This document shows, one piece after another, positions 22,016 through 33,629 of a DNA stretch of 64,000 bases. Source of the DNA: Sphagnum compactum (Eukaryota; Bryophyta; Sphagnopsida; Sphagnales); assembly GCA_965153455.1 (NCBI GenBank), contig OZ234500.1, positions 124,001-188,000 on the forward strand, in the 5' to 3' direction. The stretch's first letter is position 1. Each line of letters opens with the position of its first letter. The notes under the pieces were generated by a model, which saw nothing but the letters and a program-made list of their open reading frames with translations, did not search any database and was not told where the DNA came from. Both the position numbers and the translations under genes were made by a program.

Positions 22016-25000
22016 ATGGCACCAAAGAAGACCCGCAAGTTAGTCCAAGAGCCCGTGGTGGAAGAACCCACCCAAGACCTAGATGTTCCTCCCGAAGTTA
22101 TGAGGGAGGAGGAACAAAACCATTCCGAAGATGAAGAAGACCGTGTTAGCCTTGAGGAGCATGAAAATGAAGAGGAACAACCAAATGGAGTCCTCTTCAC
22201 CCCGGAACAATTGGAGGTCCTACTCAAAATGAATAGGCCCGATTTTAGTGAATTGGTTGCGGCCCTCAAGGGAGGTTCATCCAAAAGTGTGGGATTCAAG
22301 CCCGCTAGGCCCGGGAACTTTGATGGGGCCCGGGATCGGAAGGTTGTGGATGCTTGGCTTGCGGAAATGGAGGACTACCTTCATGCCGCCAAGGTTGGTC
22401 GGCATTCGGCCGTGGAACTTGCCCAATCTTATTTGAAGGGCTATGCCTCCACATGGTGGAGGACGGTGAGGCAAGAAGAAGGGAAGACCCATGGCTACAC
22501 ATGGGAATTCTTCAAGGAACGTATTGAGTTGGAATTCATTCCCAAGAATTCCGACTACATTTCAAGATGCAAACTTCGTGACCTTGAGAATGGGAGCAAT
22601 GACAACTTGCGCCAATATGTGAGGGCTTACTCCGAACTCATGCTTGAGATTCGGCATATGCATGAGTTAGACCGAGTGTGCCACTTTGTGATGGGACTTC
22701 CCACTTGGGCCAAATGCAAACTTGAGGAGAATTGGCCCGCCTCACTAACCGAAGCCATCATGAAAGTGGAAGGCTTTTCGGATGTTGGGCGTGGTGAGAA
22801 GTCCGGATTCAAAAGGGATAACAAGTTCCCTCATAAGAAGGCACGCCATGAAGGGGAATGGAACCGAGGCCAAGACACCTCAAAAGGGGAAAAGCCTAAA
22901 CAATTCCAAGGCTCGGGTTTTAAACCCAAGGGAAATTTTATCAAGAAGGGGGCTCCTTTCAAAGTGAGCCAACCCAAGGGAGATGCTAGTGGGAAACCCA
23001 AGGGAGCATGCTTCAATTGTAATGAAGTGGGGCATTACTCCAAGGATTGCCCCAAACCCAAATTGGGGAATGGGGCTCCTAAGGTAAGTGCCCTTTCCGC
23101 TAGCCTAGTCCAAGGTGAATGTAACCGCCTTATTTTCTTAAAAGGGAAAGTTTCTAAGCGGGAAGTTTTATGTCTTTTGGACACAGGCGCTTCCCATAAC
23201 TTCATAACCCAAGAAAGTGCCCAAAGGATGGAGCTCCGGTTGGAGGAGCTCAAGGCACCCATAGAGGTGCACTTTGCGGATGGGATTCCCCATCCCACCA
23301 AGTTGCAAGCAAGAGATGTGCCGCTCCAATTGGGGAATTGGAGAGGCAAGGTGGATTTGTTAGTCTCCACCTTACGGGGAATGGATTGCATTTTGGGAAT
23401 GGAATTCATCACACAAAACAATGTGCTCATAGAAGGGCACAATAGGCTAGTTAGGATCCCATCCAAGAGTGGGATTGTGCGGGTGAAGGCACATGAAGTG
23501 CCTAGTGTGGGTGGGACCACCATCCACTTGATGTTGGGAAAGAACTTGGAAAAAGAATGTGGGGGAGGCTATGGCATGTTATGTGTGATGCGGGTGTCGA
23601 ATGAGTTTGAACCAAAGGAGGCCACCAAGGTGGTGAGCCCCCACAAGTGCATCAAGCAAGTGTTAGAGGAATTCCCGGATGTGATGCCCGAAGAGTTGCC
23701 CGACGAGTTGCCCCCGAGAAGACAAGTGGACCATGCCATTGAGGTGGTCCCGGGAGCGGCACCTCCCGCCAAGGCCCCGTATCGAATGAGTCATGAGGAG
23801 TTAAAAGAGCTCAAGGTTCAATTCGAAGAACTCCTCGCGAAGGGATACATCAAGCCTAGCAAGTCACCATATGGGGCGCCCGTCCTTTTTGTCCACAAGA
23901 AGGACGGGACTTTGAGGATGTGCGTAGATTATAGAGCCCTCAACAAGGTGACGGTGAAGAATCGGTATCCATTGCCTCGGATTGATGACTTGTTTGATCA
24001 GCTTTCGGGAGCCAAAGTGTTTAGTAGGATTGACCTACGTTCCGGGTATTACCAAATTCGAATTGCACAAGGAGATGAAGAGAAAACCGCTTGCCGCACG
24101 AGGTATGGTTCCTACGAGTTCTTGGTGATGCCTTTTGGGCTCACCAACGCACCCGCCACATTTTGCACCCTCATGAATGACATTTTCCGAGAGTGGTTGG
24201 ATGACTTTGTGGTCGTCTACATAGATGACATTTTGGTTTATAGCAACTCCATGGAGGAGCATGCGGAACACCTTCGAAAGGTGTTCCAAAGGTTGAGAGA
24301 AAACAAGTTGTATGCCAAGTTTGAGAAGTGCGAGTTTGGAGTCTCGGAGGTGGACTTCCTTGGGCATAGGATCACCCAAGAAGGTTTGAAAATGGATGAC
24401 CATAAGGTGAAGGCAATCTTGGATTGGGAACCGCCTAGGTCGGTTCCCGCCTTAAGGTCCTTTTTAGGATTGGCATCCTATTATCGCAAGTTCATCAAGA
24501 ACTTTGCAAAGATAGCCGCACCTTTGACAAACCTTTTGAAGAAGTCATCCGGAACTTATGAATGGGAAGAGGCATGCAATGAGGCCTTTGAAACCTTGAA
24601 GGGCATTTTGGTGAAGGCGCCCGTGTTGAAGTTGCCGGATTTTGACAAGGACTTTGAGATCCATTCCGATGCGTCCGACTTTGCCATAGGAGGAGTCCTA
24701 ATGCAAGATGGAAGGCCGGTGGCCTTTGAAAGCAAGAAGCTAAGTGAGACGGAGCGAAGGTGGCCAACCCATGAGAAGGAAATGTGGGCCGTCATCCATT
24801 GTCTCAAGACTTGGGGCCATTACATAGGCTCCAAGGACGTGGTTGTGTGGACCGACAATGTCACCTTGAAGTACTTTGCAACTCAACCAAAGTTGTCATC
24901 AAAGCAAGTGAGATGGCAAGACACATTGGCTTTGTTCAATGTGGACATTCGGCATAAGCCCGGGAAGGAAAATGTGGTGCCGGATGCATTGAGTCGGAAA

Positions 25001-26107
25001 CACCAACTCAAAGTGGTGTATGTGGGGGAAACAAAGTTCCAAAAGAATGTTCGACTTGGGAGCCGCCGGGACGAATTTGCCAAGGAAAGGAAGCAAGACA
25101 TTCAAAAGGGGATCAAGTCCCACTTCCACTTGCGAGATGGACTTTTGTGGTATAAGCAAAGTCGGCTCTATGTTCCAAAAGGGAGGTTAAGAGATGTGCT
25201 TTTGAAGGAATGCCATGATGGGCCCCTTGCGGGTCACGGTGGTGCCAAGCGCACCACCACATTCCTCAAGAAGTCCTATTATTGGCCCAACTTGAAAGAG
25301 GATGCGGAGGAATACGTGAAGACTTGCTTGACTTGCCAACAAAACCGGGCACTCAATAAAAAGCAAGCGAGATTGTTGCGACCATTACCCATTCCGGAAG
25401 GGCCGTGGGAAAGTGTTTCCATGGATTTCATGGTGAGTTTGCCACCATCAAAGGGGTTTGATGCGATCATGGTGGTGGTGGATCGGTTTAGCAAGATGGC
25501 ACATTTCATCCCTACCAAGGATAGTGCCACGGCCCAAGAAACGGGAAGGTTGTTCTTCACCCACGTGTTCAAGCATCATGGCCTCCCAAAGGACATTGTG
25601 TCGGACCGAGACCCCAAGTTCACAAGCAAGTTTTGGAGAACCTTGTGGAAGCGCATGGGGTCCGAGCTCAAGATGAGCACTTCCTTTCGGCCCCAAACGG
25701 ATGGACAAACCGAGAGGGTGAACTTGGTGATCCAACAATTCCTAAGGAATTATGTGGCGGCGGATCAACAAGATTGGGTGGACCATTTGGAGTTGGCCGA
25801 ATTTTGTTACAACAATTCGGAGCATTCGGCAACGGGGGCCACCCCATTTCAAATGGTGACGGGCAAGTCACCAATTGTGCCCACAACTTGGGTTGGGCAA
25901 CCCCCAAGTGATGCAAGTGAGGAAGTGCCCATGGTCACACAACTTGATGAAGAAAGGCGGCGCTTGTGGGAGATGGCCAAGGCCAATCTTGAGAAGGCGC
26001 ATAAAAGGTATAAGAGTTTTGCGGACAAGTCCCGTCGAGAGGTGAATTTGGAAGAAGGGGATGAAGTATGGTTGAACATTAAGAATTCCGGTTGCCCGAA
26101 GGATTGA
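22016..26107 (+). CDS. Gag-pol polyprotein of the chromovirus (frameshifted at the 3' end)
   Basis: The ATG at 22,016 (MAPKKTRK) is taken as start because the upstream ATG at 21,935 lies in the LTR, before the primer site. Over 1,363 residues it has an acidic N-terminus, a Gag core (about 85-240, [10 protein letters not shown]), a CCHC knuckle ([14 protein letters not shown], about 332-345), a protease DTGAS (about 389), RT with YIDDILVYS (about 735), RNase H ([11 protein letters not shown] about 883; WTDN about 947) and integrase with its HHCC region (about 1,066-1,106). The integrase acidic triad lies at about 1,136, 1,196 and 1,232. It would make virus-like particles, copy the RNA and insert the cDNA. 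The frame ends early at 26,107 because one base is missing near 26,086 relative to the minus-strand copy (AAGAATTCCGG versus AAGAACTTCCGG). The remaining integrase end and chromodomain continue in another frame. Confidence 0.95.
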   Translation: MAPKKTRKLVQEPVVEEPTQDLDVPPEVMREEEQNHSEDEEDRVSLEEHENEEEQPNGVLFTPEQLEVLLKMNRPDFSELVAALKGGSSKSVGFKPARPGNFDGARDRKVVDAWLAEMEDYLHAAKVGRHSAVELAQSYLKGYASTWWRTVRQEEGKTHGYTWEFFKERIELEFIPKNSDYISRCKLRDLENGSNDNLRQYVRAYSELMLEIRHMHELDRVCHFVMGLPTWAKCKLEENWPASLTEAIMKVEGFSDVGRGEKSGFKRDNKFPHKKARHEGEWNRGQDTSKGEKPKQFQGSGFKPKGNFIKKGAPFKVSQPKGDASGKPKGACFNCNEVGHYSKDCPKPKLGNGAPKVSALSASLVQGECNRLIFLKGKVSKREVLCLLDTGASHNFITQESAQRMELRLEELKAPIEVHFADGIPHPTKLQARDVPLQLGNWRGKVDLLVSTLRGMDCILGMEFITQNNVLIEGHNRLVRIPSKSGIVRVKAHEVPSVGGTTIHLMLGKNLEKECGGGYGMLCVMRVSNEFEPKEATKVVSPHKCIKQVLEEFPDVMPEELPDELPPRRQVDHAIEVVPGAAPPAKAPYRMSHEELKELKVQFEELLAKGYIKPSKSPYGAPVLFVHKKDGTLRMCVDYRALNKVTVKNRYPLPRIDDLFDQLSGAKVFSRIDLRSGYYQIRIAQGDEEKTACRTRYGSYEFLVMPFGLTNAPATFCTLMNDIFREWLDDFVVVYIDDILVYSNSMEEHAEHLRKVFQRLRENKLYAKFEKCEFGVSEVDFLGHRITQEGLKMDDHKVKAILDWEPPRSVPALRSFLGLASYYRKFIKNFAKIAAPLTNLLKKSSGTYEWEEACNEAFETLKGILVKAPVLKLPDFDKDFEIHSDASDFAIGGVLMQDGRPVAFESKKLSETERRWPTHEKEMWAVIHCLKTWGHYIGSKDVVVWTDNVTLKYFATQPKLSSKQVRWQDTLALFNVDIRHKPGKENVVPDALSRKHQLKVVYVGETKFQKNVRLGSRRDEFAKERKQDIQKGIKSHFHLRDGLLWYKQSRLYVPKGRLRDVLLKECHDGPLAGHGGAKRTTTFLKKSYYWPNLKEDAEEYVKTCLTCQQNRALNKKQARLLRPLPIPEGPWESVSMDFMVSLPPSKGFDAIMVVVDRFSKMAHFIPTKDSATAQETGRLFFTHVFKHHGLPKDIVSDRDPKFTSKFWRTLWKRMGSELKMSTSFRPQTDGQTERVNLVIQQFLRNYVAADQQDWVDHLELAEFCYNNSEHSATGATPFQMVTGKSPIVPTTWVGQPPSDASEEVPMVTQLDEERRRLWEMAKANLEKAHKRYKSFADKSRREVNLEEGDEVWLNIKNSGCPKD

Positions 26108-26505
26108 GCCATAAGTTCTTGGGCCCATATGCGGGTCCATTCAAAGTGTTGGAAAAGAAATTTCCCGACACTTACAAATTAGAACTACCGAAAAATCTTA
26201 AGGTTCATCCCATATTTCATGTTTCGCTTTTGAAGCCGGTCGCCCGTGATGCCTCAAGGCCCGATCGAGAGCACAACTCAAGGCCCCCTCCGGACTTGGT
26301 TCACAATGAACCCGAGTTTGAAGTGGAGGCCGTGCTCAAGTCAAGGCAATTAAGGGGGCGAGAGCAGGAGTACTTGGTCAAGTGGAAAGGTTACCATCCC
26401 ATAGAGGCATCTTGGGTGAATGAGTCCGATATGGAACATGCCCAAGAAGCCATAGAAGAATTCCACAATAGACCGGCAAAGAGGCAAAGGAAACATAGAG
26501 CGTGA
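26092..26505 (+). CDS. Integrase C-terminus and chromodomain, out of frame with gag-pol
   Basis: This continues the polyprotein after the one-base deletion. It begins with the [14 protein letters not shown] stretch and [12 protein letters not shown], the usual integrase C-terminal module, and ends in a chromodomain ([21 protein letters not shown]) and a basic tail. In chromoviruses this module is fused to integrase and guides insertion toward particular histone marks. Here it could only be made by frameshifting or not at all. The homologous junction in the 4.8-7.3 kb copy is in frame, so this is a lesion and not normal organisation. Confidence 0.9.
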   Translation: MPEGLSHKFLGPYAGPFKVLEKKFPDTYKLELPKNLKVHPIFHVSLLKPVARDASRPDREHNSRPPPDLVHNEPEFEVEAVLKSRQLRGREQEYLVKWKGYHPIEASWVNESDMEHAQEAIEEFHNRPAKRQRKHRA

Positions 26506-27290
26506 TGAGGACATCACCTTTCTTTTAGTGGGGCGGAAAGTTACACAAATGTACCACATCAAGTTGCAAGTGAAATAAAGGCTAAATTTTAAAACTTCCA
26601 AGAGATTGCATCACAAACATAAGTGAGTATGATAGAAAAGGGGTTGTCAAATGGCATGGACAAATGGAACTCTCTTGCGTAAACCCAAATCAAAATCGGA
26701 CTCTTACTTGGGGGCTAAGAGAAATCTTGGTCCCAAAAGAGGAGGCAAGCAAGGTGAGCTTGCGGGGACGTGCACATGCCCAAAGTGCATCCCGAAGGGT
26801 TGGTTGGTAGTGGCGACCAACGCGGGAAGTCATGACCCCGTTCGCGTACTATAATCGCGTAGCTTGGGACTTAGGCCTTTGCAAAGCCTAAACGTTGCTT
26901 CTCGTACCTTGATAGGCATACCTTTTTGTTAAGGCTTGGTTGTTGTGACCGAGGCGCGAGATTGGGAAAGGAGTCATGTCAAGTAGCTTAGGTCAAGATT
27001 AGACTTGACTTGAGTTCCTCATGAGGGGAAGGATGGAAGGTGCTTCCCAAATGAGGGCTTCGTCAATTAGGCTAGTTTAGGTCTTTTGACGAAGCATTGG
27101 AAGAGGGTTTTTTATGAGACCCTCTTGGACTTGTCAAGAGAGTGTTGGAAGCTTGGGGACGCCTAAGTTAGCTTGAGACAAGGTCCAAGCTGCAAGGAGT
27201 CGGCATTTGATGGCCAAGGATCCAAAGAAAAGCAATTGCATTGAAGAAATAAATTCTAAGTGTCAATGTGGACATTGACCTCTTCTTCTA
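26506..27290 (+). other. Non-coding spacer between pol and 3' LTR
   Basis: About 785 bp without a convincing frame. The same spacer, of similar length, is present in the minus-strand copy (5,270-6,040), so it belongs to the element. Confidence 0.7.
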
Positions 27291-27301
27291 GTGGGGGAGA
27301 G
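27291..27301 (+). other. Polypurine tract
   Basis: GTGGGGGAGAG directly before the 3' LTR, the usual primer for plus-strand cDNA synthesis. It is also conserved in the minus-strand copy. Confidence 0.85.
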
Positions 27302-28253
27302 TGTCGCAACCCTAGCCTTGGCTTGCGACCAAGGCAAGGGGGTCGCAAGTGTGCGGGCCTATAAGTAGACCCGGGAGTCATATCACATGCTCCCGGGAGT
27401 GCAAAGAGTGTGAGGGAGTGAACCCTCACACTCCCAAGTGAACTCCCATGTTGGGAGTTGGTGAGAGTGGAGTCCCAAAAGGACTCCCAAAACTTCAGAG
27501 AGCGTTTTGAGGGGTCAAAACTCAATGGCTTGTTGCGCTCTTTATATCAATGGAAAGCTCTTGAAGTGTAGATGTCTAAAATGGGCTCGCATTGCTCATT
27601 TGGACATCTGAAACACAAGTTATGGCCAAAAGAAGGCCCGGGAGTCGAACTCCCGGGAGTCCGCCAGTTTTGACTCTCGACCACTAAAAGTCGGGAATCG
27701 ACCCGAAATACTTGGCTGCAGAAAACGCGCGACATACCGTTGGAAAGGTCTCGACGAGACCTACAACTTTGCTTCAAACGGCGAGTCGATCGGAGGTCTG
27801 CTCCGATAGTTATGAAGCTTCAAAGTTGTAGGAGTCCCGAAAATGCGCGATTTCGGAACTCCCACGCGGGAGTCCCGGGAGTCCCGGGACAAAATGGCCA
27901 TTTAGATGCCACCCCCGCGACGAGTCACAGAGTATACTATAGGGAGTAAGGTGGTGGCTTACTCCCGAGCCCGGGGTGTGGTGTGTCAAAGTGAGTCCGA
28001 GTTCACCCGTGGCTGTCCCAACACCAAAAGGACCCAAAATGAGTTCTAACCACTTTGTGTGGTTTCATGCAGGCCCGTGTGAGTGAGTAAAGCTTGTCAA
28101 CTCTTCCTAGTCTTTCCCGGGACTTCTAGCACGCCCCTCTTACCCCCCCTCTAGTGCTGAAAGTCGGGATCGTGCTCCAAGTTCCAACTCCTTCCGCATT
28201 GCCATATACCTAGACCCTCAAGTTGGGTCTACTCGGAACTTGGGAGCGCGACA
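27302..28253 (+). repeat. 3' LTR of the chromovirus
   Basis: 952 bp, the same length as the 5' LTR. About 12 differences by eye, for instance GGACTCTTGAAAC versus GGACTCCCAAAAC, TTCAAAGTCGCAGG versus TTCAAAGTTGTAGG, and one transversion (GTCAAGTC versus GTCAACTC). Confidence 0.97.
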
Positions 28254-28258
28254 CATGT
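28254..28258. repeat. Target-site duplication, right copy (CATGT)
   Basis: Matches 21,009-21,013 exactly. Confidence 0.95.
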
Positions 28259-28583
28259 CAAATGAAGGAGAAACTAAAACATTAACCTCCACCCCCTCCC
28301 CCTCAATAGTAAAAGAAATCAAAATAAATAAATAAAGGCGCACCCCCTCCCCCTGAACAATCAAAAAATGAACTAAAATAACTCACCTTGCCCACCTTCA
28401 ACAGTAAAAGGTAATTTACAAATGTTACAAGTAGTAAAAAAGGTAACAAAAAGTGAAAAAGGTCAACAAAAAACAGCCCATCCACTACGCTGAAATAGCT
28501 TGGCATTGCACTAGGTTTTTTGTGATCAAACAGCCTTGAGCCTGCGACCTTATGAGTGTAATGCTCAAATCATATGTATAGGC
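28259..28583 (-). repeat. Hairpin-tipped repeat, right arm, part 2
   Basis: Continues the arm broken by the retrotransposon: CCTCCACCCCCTCCCCC, the AAGTAACAAAAAGTG-type blocks, the GGCATTGCACTAGG echo, the stem word GTAATGC, and the outer end ATCATATGTATAG at about 28,571-28,583. Confidence 0.75.
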
Positions 28584-28764
28584 TATTTCAGCGTAGTGCT
28601 GGGCTGTTTGAAAAAGCAAAAAAAAAAAGATCATATGTATAAGTTTGAACCAAGGTGGAATATGTTCTAAACCATCGCAGAGGTACCTTATAGGTATAGG
28701 AAGTCGTCTACATAGGAAGTCGTTATAGGGTTTATTTGACCATATTAGGTGGGCCTATCTATAT
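28584..28764. other. Short spacer with a second reversed repeat tip
   Basis: A fragment of the repeat (AGCGTAGTGCTGGGCTGTTTG) and another GATCATATGTATA end at about 28,629-28,641. Then comes a stretch, 28,642-28,680, that matches 10,285-10,322 in inverted orientation. No gene. Confidence 0.6.
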
Positions 28765-29400
28765 AATGTATATGATCTGCGCACTACGCTCGCAGTGCGT
28801 GGGGCTGGGGGCTGTTTGACCACCAAAAACAGACTGTAGTGCGGGGCTATTTTAACATAGTTATGGGCTATTTTTTTTAACTTTTTGTTACTTTTTGTTA
28901 CTTTTTTTACTGCTTGTAACTTTTGTAAGTTACTTTTCCCTGCTGAAAGGGGTAAAGTTTGTTACTTTTGTTACTTTTTTACTGCTTGTAACTTTCATAA
29001 ATTACTTTTTACTATTGAGAAGGGCCAGAGGAATTGTTTTATTAGTTATATTCATTGTTCAGGGGGAAGGGGTGTGCCTTGATTTATTTATTTTTTAATT
29101 CTTATACTGTTGAAGGGGAGGGGGGGGAGGGTTCAAGTTTATGTTTTATTTTTCTCCTTCATTTGACATGTGGAAGGAGGAAGGGAAAGGCCCATGTTTT
29201 TTTTGAATTTTTTTTTTTCATTGTTGAGTGGGTAGGAGGGTCAGGGTTTTTTTTTAAAAATATGTTGAAGGGGGACGGGAGGGGGAGGGGGTTTATTTTA
29301 TTTTTAAATCTTTTTTTAGGGTGTTGAATGGTTAAGGAAGGGGAGGGGGTTGATTTTTTTTTACAAATTCATAATGGGAGAAGCGGGGGCCAGTGGTTAA
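28765..29400 (+). repeat. Hairpin-tipped repeat, plus-strand unit F
   Basis: Begins TATATGATCTGCGCACTACG and shows all family blocks in order: the hairpin, GGGGCTGTTTGACC, the stem echo, GTTACTTTTTGTTAC, the G-rich tail, and CCTTCATTTGACATGTGG near 29,157 (the uninterrupted form of the retrotransposon target). Confidence 0.75.
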
Positions 29401-29900
29401 AAGTAGCCATTTTCAAAATACTAACCACTCATGGGCCTTGATTTTTTTATTTTTTTATTTTTCCTACCAGATGTCATCATTACCATATACCTAATAGGCC
29501 GTGAAGTCCTCTTAGATGGGCATTTTCCCCCCTTGTTTCCATCCTCCATTCTTTTATTTTAATTTTCATTTTTCTACTTTTTTTTAATTGTTACTTTTCA
29601 TATTATTCTTTTCTTCTTCTTACTCAATGTTTTTTATTTTGATCTTTATTATATTTCCTAGTTTTACATTTCTTTATTTCTTTATATTTTAAGGAGGGGG
29701 GGGGGGTTTTCCTTTTTCTCTCCTTTTTTATATTATTCTTTTCCTCTTCTTACTGGATTTTTTTTTTGGCCATATTTCCCAATTTTACCTCTTCTTTGCT
29801 TTGTTTTTTTTTTTTTAATCATTTATATTTTTTTCCCCTATTTTTTTCAATTTGTGCCAATGCATTTTCTTCTATTCTTCTATCCTTTCCTCGGTTTCGT
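29401..29900. other. T-rich low-complexity spacer
   Basis: Long T runs and TTTTCTTCTTCTTAC blocks, plus a G tract near 29,696-29,706. No gene seen. Confidence 0.6.
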
Positions 29901-29939
29901 AAGAGGCATTGAACGAATAACAGTGAACAAGTACATGCA

Positions 29940-31115
29940 AGCTTGGAATTAATACGATTTCTGATGGTTGATTTCCTCTTCAATTTTACAACCAAGCTCT
30001 TCGACACCAACCCTCCAAAACTATGGCCAATTAACACAATAGGATGATGCCATTTATACCTGCACAAAACATATTCATTTGCTGTACTGAACTTTGAGGA
30101 AATATCTAATCGACTTCTACGTTTCATATTAGTTAAGTCTATATTTATGTGTGACTGAAATATATCATCGAATGCACACCTCTGACATTGCTCAAAAGAA
30201 TTGTTGCACATTCCTGCACTTTAGCTGTCCTCGTGGCATTTTCAGATTTTAGAAAGTCAAGGCCCTTTCCACTTTCAAAACCAAGCTTTTTAACACCAAT
30301 CTCTAAACACATAGCATATTTCATCAATAAGGATGATTCCATTCACCCTGCACCATACATTACTGTGATATGTTCAGTTTCAGGAAGTGTTGAAACACCA
30401 TCTATAGTTGGCCGATATACTATCATTGATAAGTGTACAAATTTTCTATACAATTGAGAGATGACCCAATGATTGAGCAACAAATCTTAAATCTGAAAAT
30501 TTTAGTTGCTTGATATATTTGTGAGTGAAACCACTATATTTGCCCAAACATGACATTGTGACAATCAAAGAAAGGTGACTTGTACTTAGGATTGATGAGA
30601 GTCTGGTATACATTATTCGCAACATGTGATACATGACTAGGAGGGGAGCTTTCTAGTACATGTGCATTGTATGAAACTGAGAAAATGCGCACAACTTCCC
30701 ACAAATCAGTTGGTAGCCATTCTTCAGGCCAACATACATCATCATGACCTCGTTGTGTCCCTGTGCCCCTCCAGGCATGACCCCTCCAGGCATCACCATT
30801 GTCATTTGCAATTAATTGGAGCCCACGAAACAAGACCACATCCATTTCAACACTTCGCTTGTCTTCACGAGGTGGCCACAGCTAATGTACCGGCCAATGA
30901 CTCTGCCATCAAAATTCCACATTCAAAATATTGCATAGTAACCAAAGTCTAGATCATAGCACCAAAAAGTATTGGAGACTTGTTGAGAGGAGATGCCACC
31001 AATTGGTTTATGAATGTAATAGAATGGGCTATTTGAACCAAAACTCTTGGAAATAGATTAGTATCACAATGGTCCAGTCAGCAAGGTAAAAAGAACTCAC
31101 AGAACTAGCAGCCAT
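29940..31115 (-). pseudogene. HNL copy 1: truncated SERAC1-like hydrolase part
   Basis: Minus-strand paralogue of the receptor at 42-46 kb, keeping only the hydrolase start. The exon 1 ATG (MAASS) is at 31,115-31,113, followed by a GTGAGT donor. Exon 2 lies at about 30,910-30,585 (MDVVLFRGLQLIAND, the WLPTDLWEVVRIFSVSYNAH stretch). The degenerate duplicate exon is at about 30,345-30,165. Exon 3 starts at 30,059 (HHPIVLIGHSFGGLV). Similarity ends at about 29,945, soon after the catalytic serine. The GLQ-W region has a small insertion (RGHAWRGTG). NB-ARC and LRR parts are absent. It cannot encode a receptor. Confidence 0.85.
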
Positions 31116-31229
31116 GATCATCAAGATGGCTTCTTGTCGTTGTACATATATCCATGATATGGTAACACTCAGCGATACCACGAGTCTTTTAGACGGGGTA
31201 TTAAAACATGCGGGCACCAGTTTTCAGGG

Positions 31230-31560
31230 TGTTTCGCAGTGTTTTCCGCAAACTCAGGGAAACACGGCACTAGCACTGTCGAGTTTGGACGAAAACCGGG
31301 TGAGATCAAAGAAAAACCTCCAAAAAAGTACATTGGCCTTCAATTGGGGGTCAAACTCTAAAACGCACCACTTTCTGTGTTCGACCGAGTTTCATCCGGG
31401 TTTGACCCCGTCTTCCCCTTTTCCTGAAGCCTCCACTGCTGTTGGATGCATTTTCGCTGCTCCTCGTGTATCGCTACCATAATTACCTCGAACCTTGTGC
31501 ATTAAATGCTGGGTTTTAGCATTTCGTACCCAGATTTAATCAAATCTCCTTTCTTTGCGA
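31230..31560 (+). repeat. Dispersed repeat, copy 2 (related to 2,130-2,440)
   Basis: Collinear with the copy near the left end, and better in keeping a normal base composition. It begins where the upstream flank shared by the HNL copies stops (about 31,190), so an old insertion or breakpoint lies here. Confidence 0.5.
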
Positions 31561-33600
31561 CCTCCCTCGAAGAGGGGATGGGGGGGGGGGTGAACAAAGG
31601 CCCAAAGATGGGATGACTTCAGGGAAAATTCCAACGTTTCGTCGGGCTTCGGTTTTGGTTTGGGTGGCGCGAGCCTCCTCAACGGCTCCTTGGGGGGAGC
31701 TTCATAAATGAGCGTCGGGCTCTTCCACAAAAGGGGGCAGTTTTAATTCATTTCAAATATATATTTATATTCCGAGTTTTTGCAAATTTCCCTGGTGGAA
31801 ACGACTTACATATTAGTGAAGACCTACTACCAAAAAATGGTCCTTAAAATCAAGAGCAAATTCAATGAATTCCTGAATATTTTGCTAGCATGACCTGAAA
31901 TGCAAAGCATATCCTTTTGCATGTAGAATAAATGTTGGAGGTCCATGTGTATTAAAACCTACCTTAAAAGTATCACATAAATGAAAGCTTACCTTAAAAT
32001 TATTCATCCATCTAAATATCTCTCTCTCACTACTGACGTTGACAATGTATCATTCATTAGACGCAAACTCAATTGACAATCACCATTAAAGAGGGAACTC
32101 CTAACATGAACACGTCCAGCAAAGGTGATAGGATGGGTTTCCCCATGTCCATAGACGAATGATGTAAACCCACCAAACTTTATGACAGCAAAACACAAGA
32201 AAAGAGGATGGGAGTGAAAAGAAAGAGGGTTTAGGGTCAAATGGTCATAAAGCTCAAAGGCCCAAAAGAAGGGGGGGGGAGGGAACATTTTCCCTTCCAT
32301 TTGAGCTATACCTATTTGGTTTTTCCCGTCACAAATTTGGTCAAGAGCCAAATTTGGCCTCACAAAGAGCTGGCCAAAAGCCCATTTTGAACTACCCAGA
32401 TTTGATGAGAAGCAAAGGCTTGATTGCCAACCCCCAAGCCCCTAGACCTATTAATGGCCATATTAAGCTAAAAAAATGTTAGTTTTGAACTTAAAGACCC
32501 TGATTTAGTCTAAGCATGGGAAATTTGTAATATTTGAAAATAATTTAAATGGATTTTGAGATTTTTACCATGGTACCAACTTGGGTGCTACTTCACTCAA
32601 GGCCTTTTCTAGCAACCTTGGTCTAAACATTGTTCATTCAATTTTGAGTAACCAGTTCAAGAATATAATAGATAAATAAATTAGCTCAAGAAGTGTTCTC
32701 AACTTCTTTTATCTTGTTTGCACCTTAATCTAAAAGGAGGAAGCAAACATGAAAATGGAAAATTACTTATTGATGGTGTTACATATGGGCTGATTAAAAC
32801 CTTACGAAATTTTGAAACTTAATGTGAATCAAGGATATTTTGCATACATTCCTACAAACGAATGAACTAAATGGTGTTTTTATATGAAATGTGGGATTTG
32901 ATTAGAGTACCTGTATGACTCCACATTAACACTATGACAAAATGAACCTTGACTTTGGAATGGAACAATGGCATGTGGTGATTTGGACAACGTTGTGATA
33001 TAAAGTCCCACATGTAACCCTAAATCCCCAAACATGTAATGTGGAATTAAAATCCACAAGCTACCTTGCCATATTAGAAGTTGAGATTTCAACATCAATT
33101 CACAAAAACATGCCCTTTGCTAAAGACCATGAACTACAATTTTGCAAAAGGCCTCGTTGATTCGAATTTTGATAATACATTTGTTGGCAGTTTGTAACAA
33201 TGACAATTCAAAAATAACATTCAAGTGGACTCATAATTTTTGGGTGTAACAACAATTTCAAAAATCAAATTCAAAACTTGGTTATGCATTATCATTTGTT
33301 GGCCTTGGGCCATGGCACATATTTGACTCAATTCATATTTGTTCATGCTAATAGTTCAATATTCACAAAAAAAACCTTTGATGACACAATTTGTTGCAAC
33401 TTATATACACTAATTTTCAAGCACTTTGGCAACAACTTAAAAACAGCCTCGTTCAAAGATGGAATTTTCAACTTTGTTCTGTTTCCTTGCTAAAAAACAT
33501 AGACAAAACCAAGGAGAGGGTAAACTTCATTTGACAAAGTAACATGTAATAGGTGATATGAGGTTTGCTATCCACAAATTTTCCAACTAGATTGGATTAC
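31561..33600. other. AT-rich intergenic DNA, no gene seen
   Basis: No frame longer than about 120 codons and no recognisable domain. G runs occur at about 31,580-31,590 and 32,271-32,280. Confidence 0.55.
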
Positions 33601-33629
33601 AATCCTACATAATCTTAGGATGTTCCTGT

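Larger units (their letters stand above)
21014..28253 (+). mobile_element. Young full-length Ty3/Gypsy chromovirus (7,240 bp)
   Basis: Complete LTR retrotransposon. It has two 952-bp LTRs bounded by TGTCGC...GCGACA, a primer-binding site, a gag-pol frame in standard Ty3/Gypsy order (Gag, zinc knuckle, protease, RT, RNase H, integrase), a C-terminal chromodomain, a polypurine tract and a 5-bp target duplication. The LTRs differ at about 12 positions by eye (about 1.3 percent), nearly all transitions, so insertion is recent. A missing base near 26,086 moves the integrase C-terminus and chromodomain out of frame, so this copy may not be autonomous. It sits inside the right arm of the hairpin-tipped inverted repeat. 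A related but diverged and dead copy lies at 4.8-7.3 kb. Confidence 0.97.
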
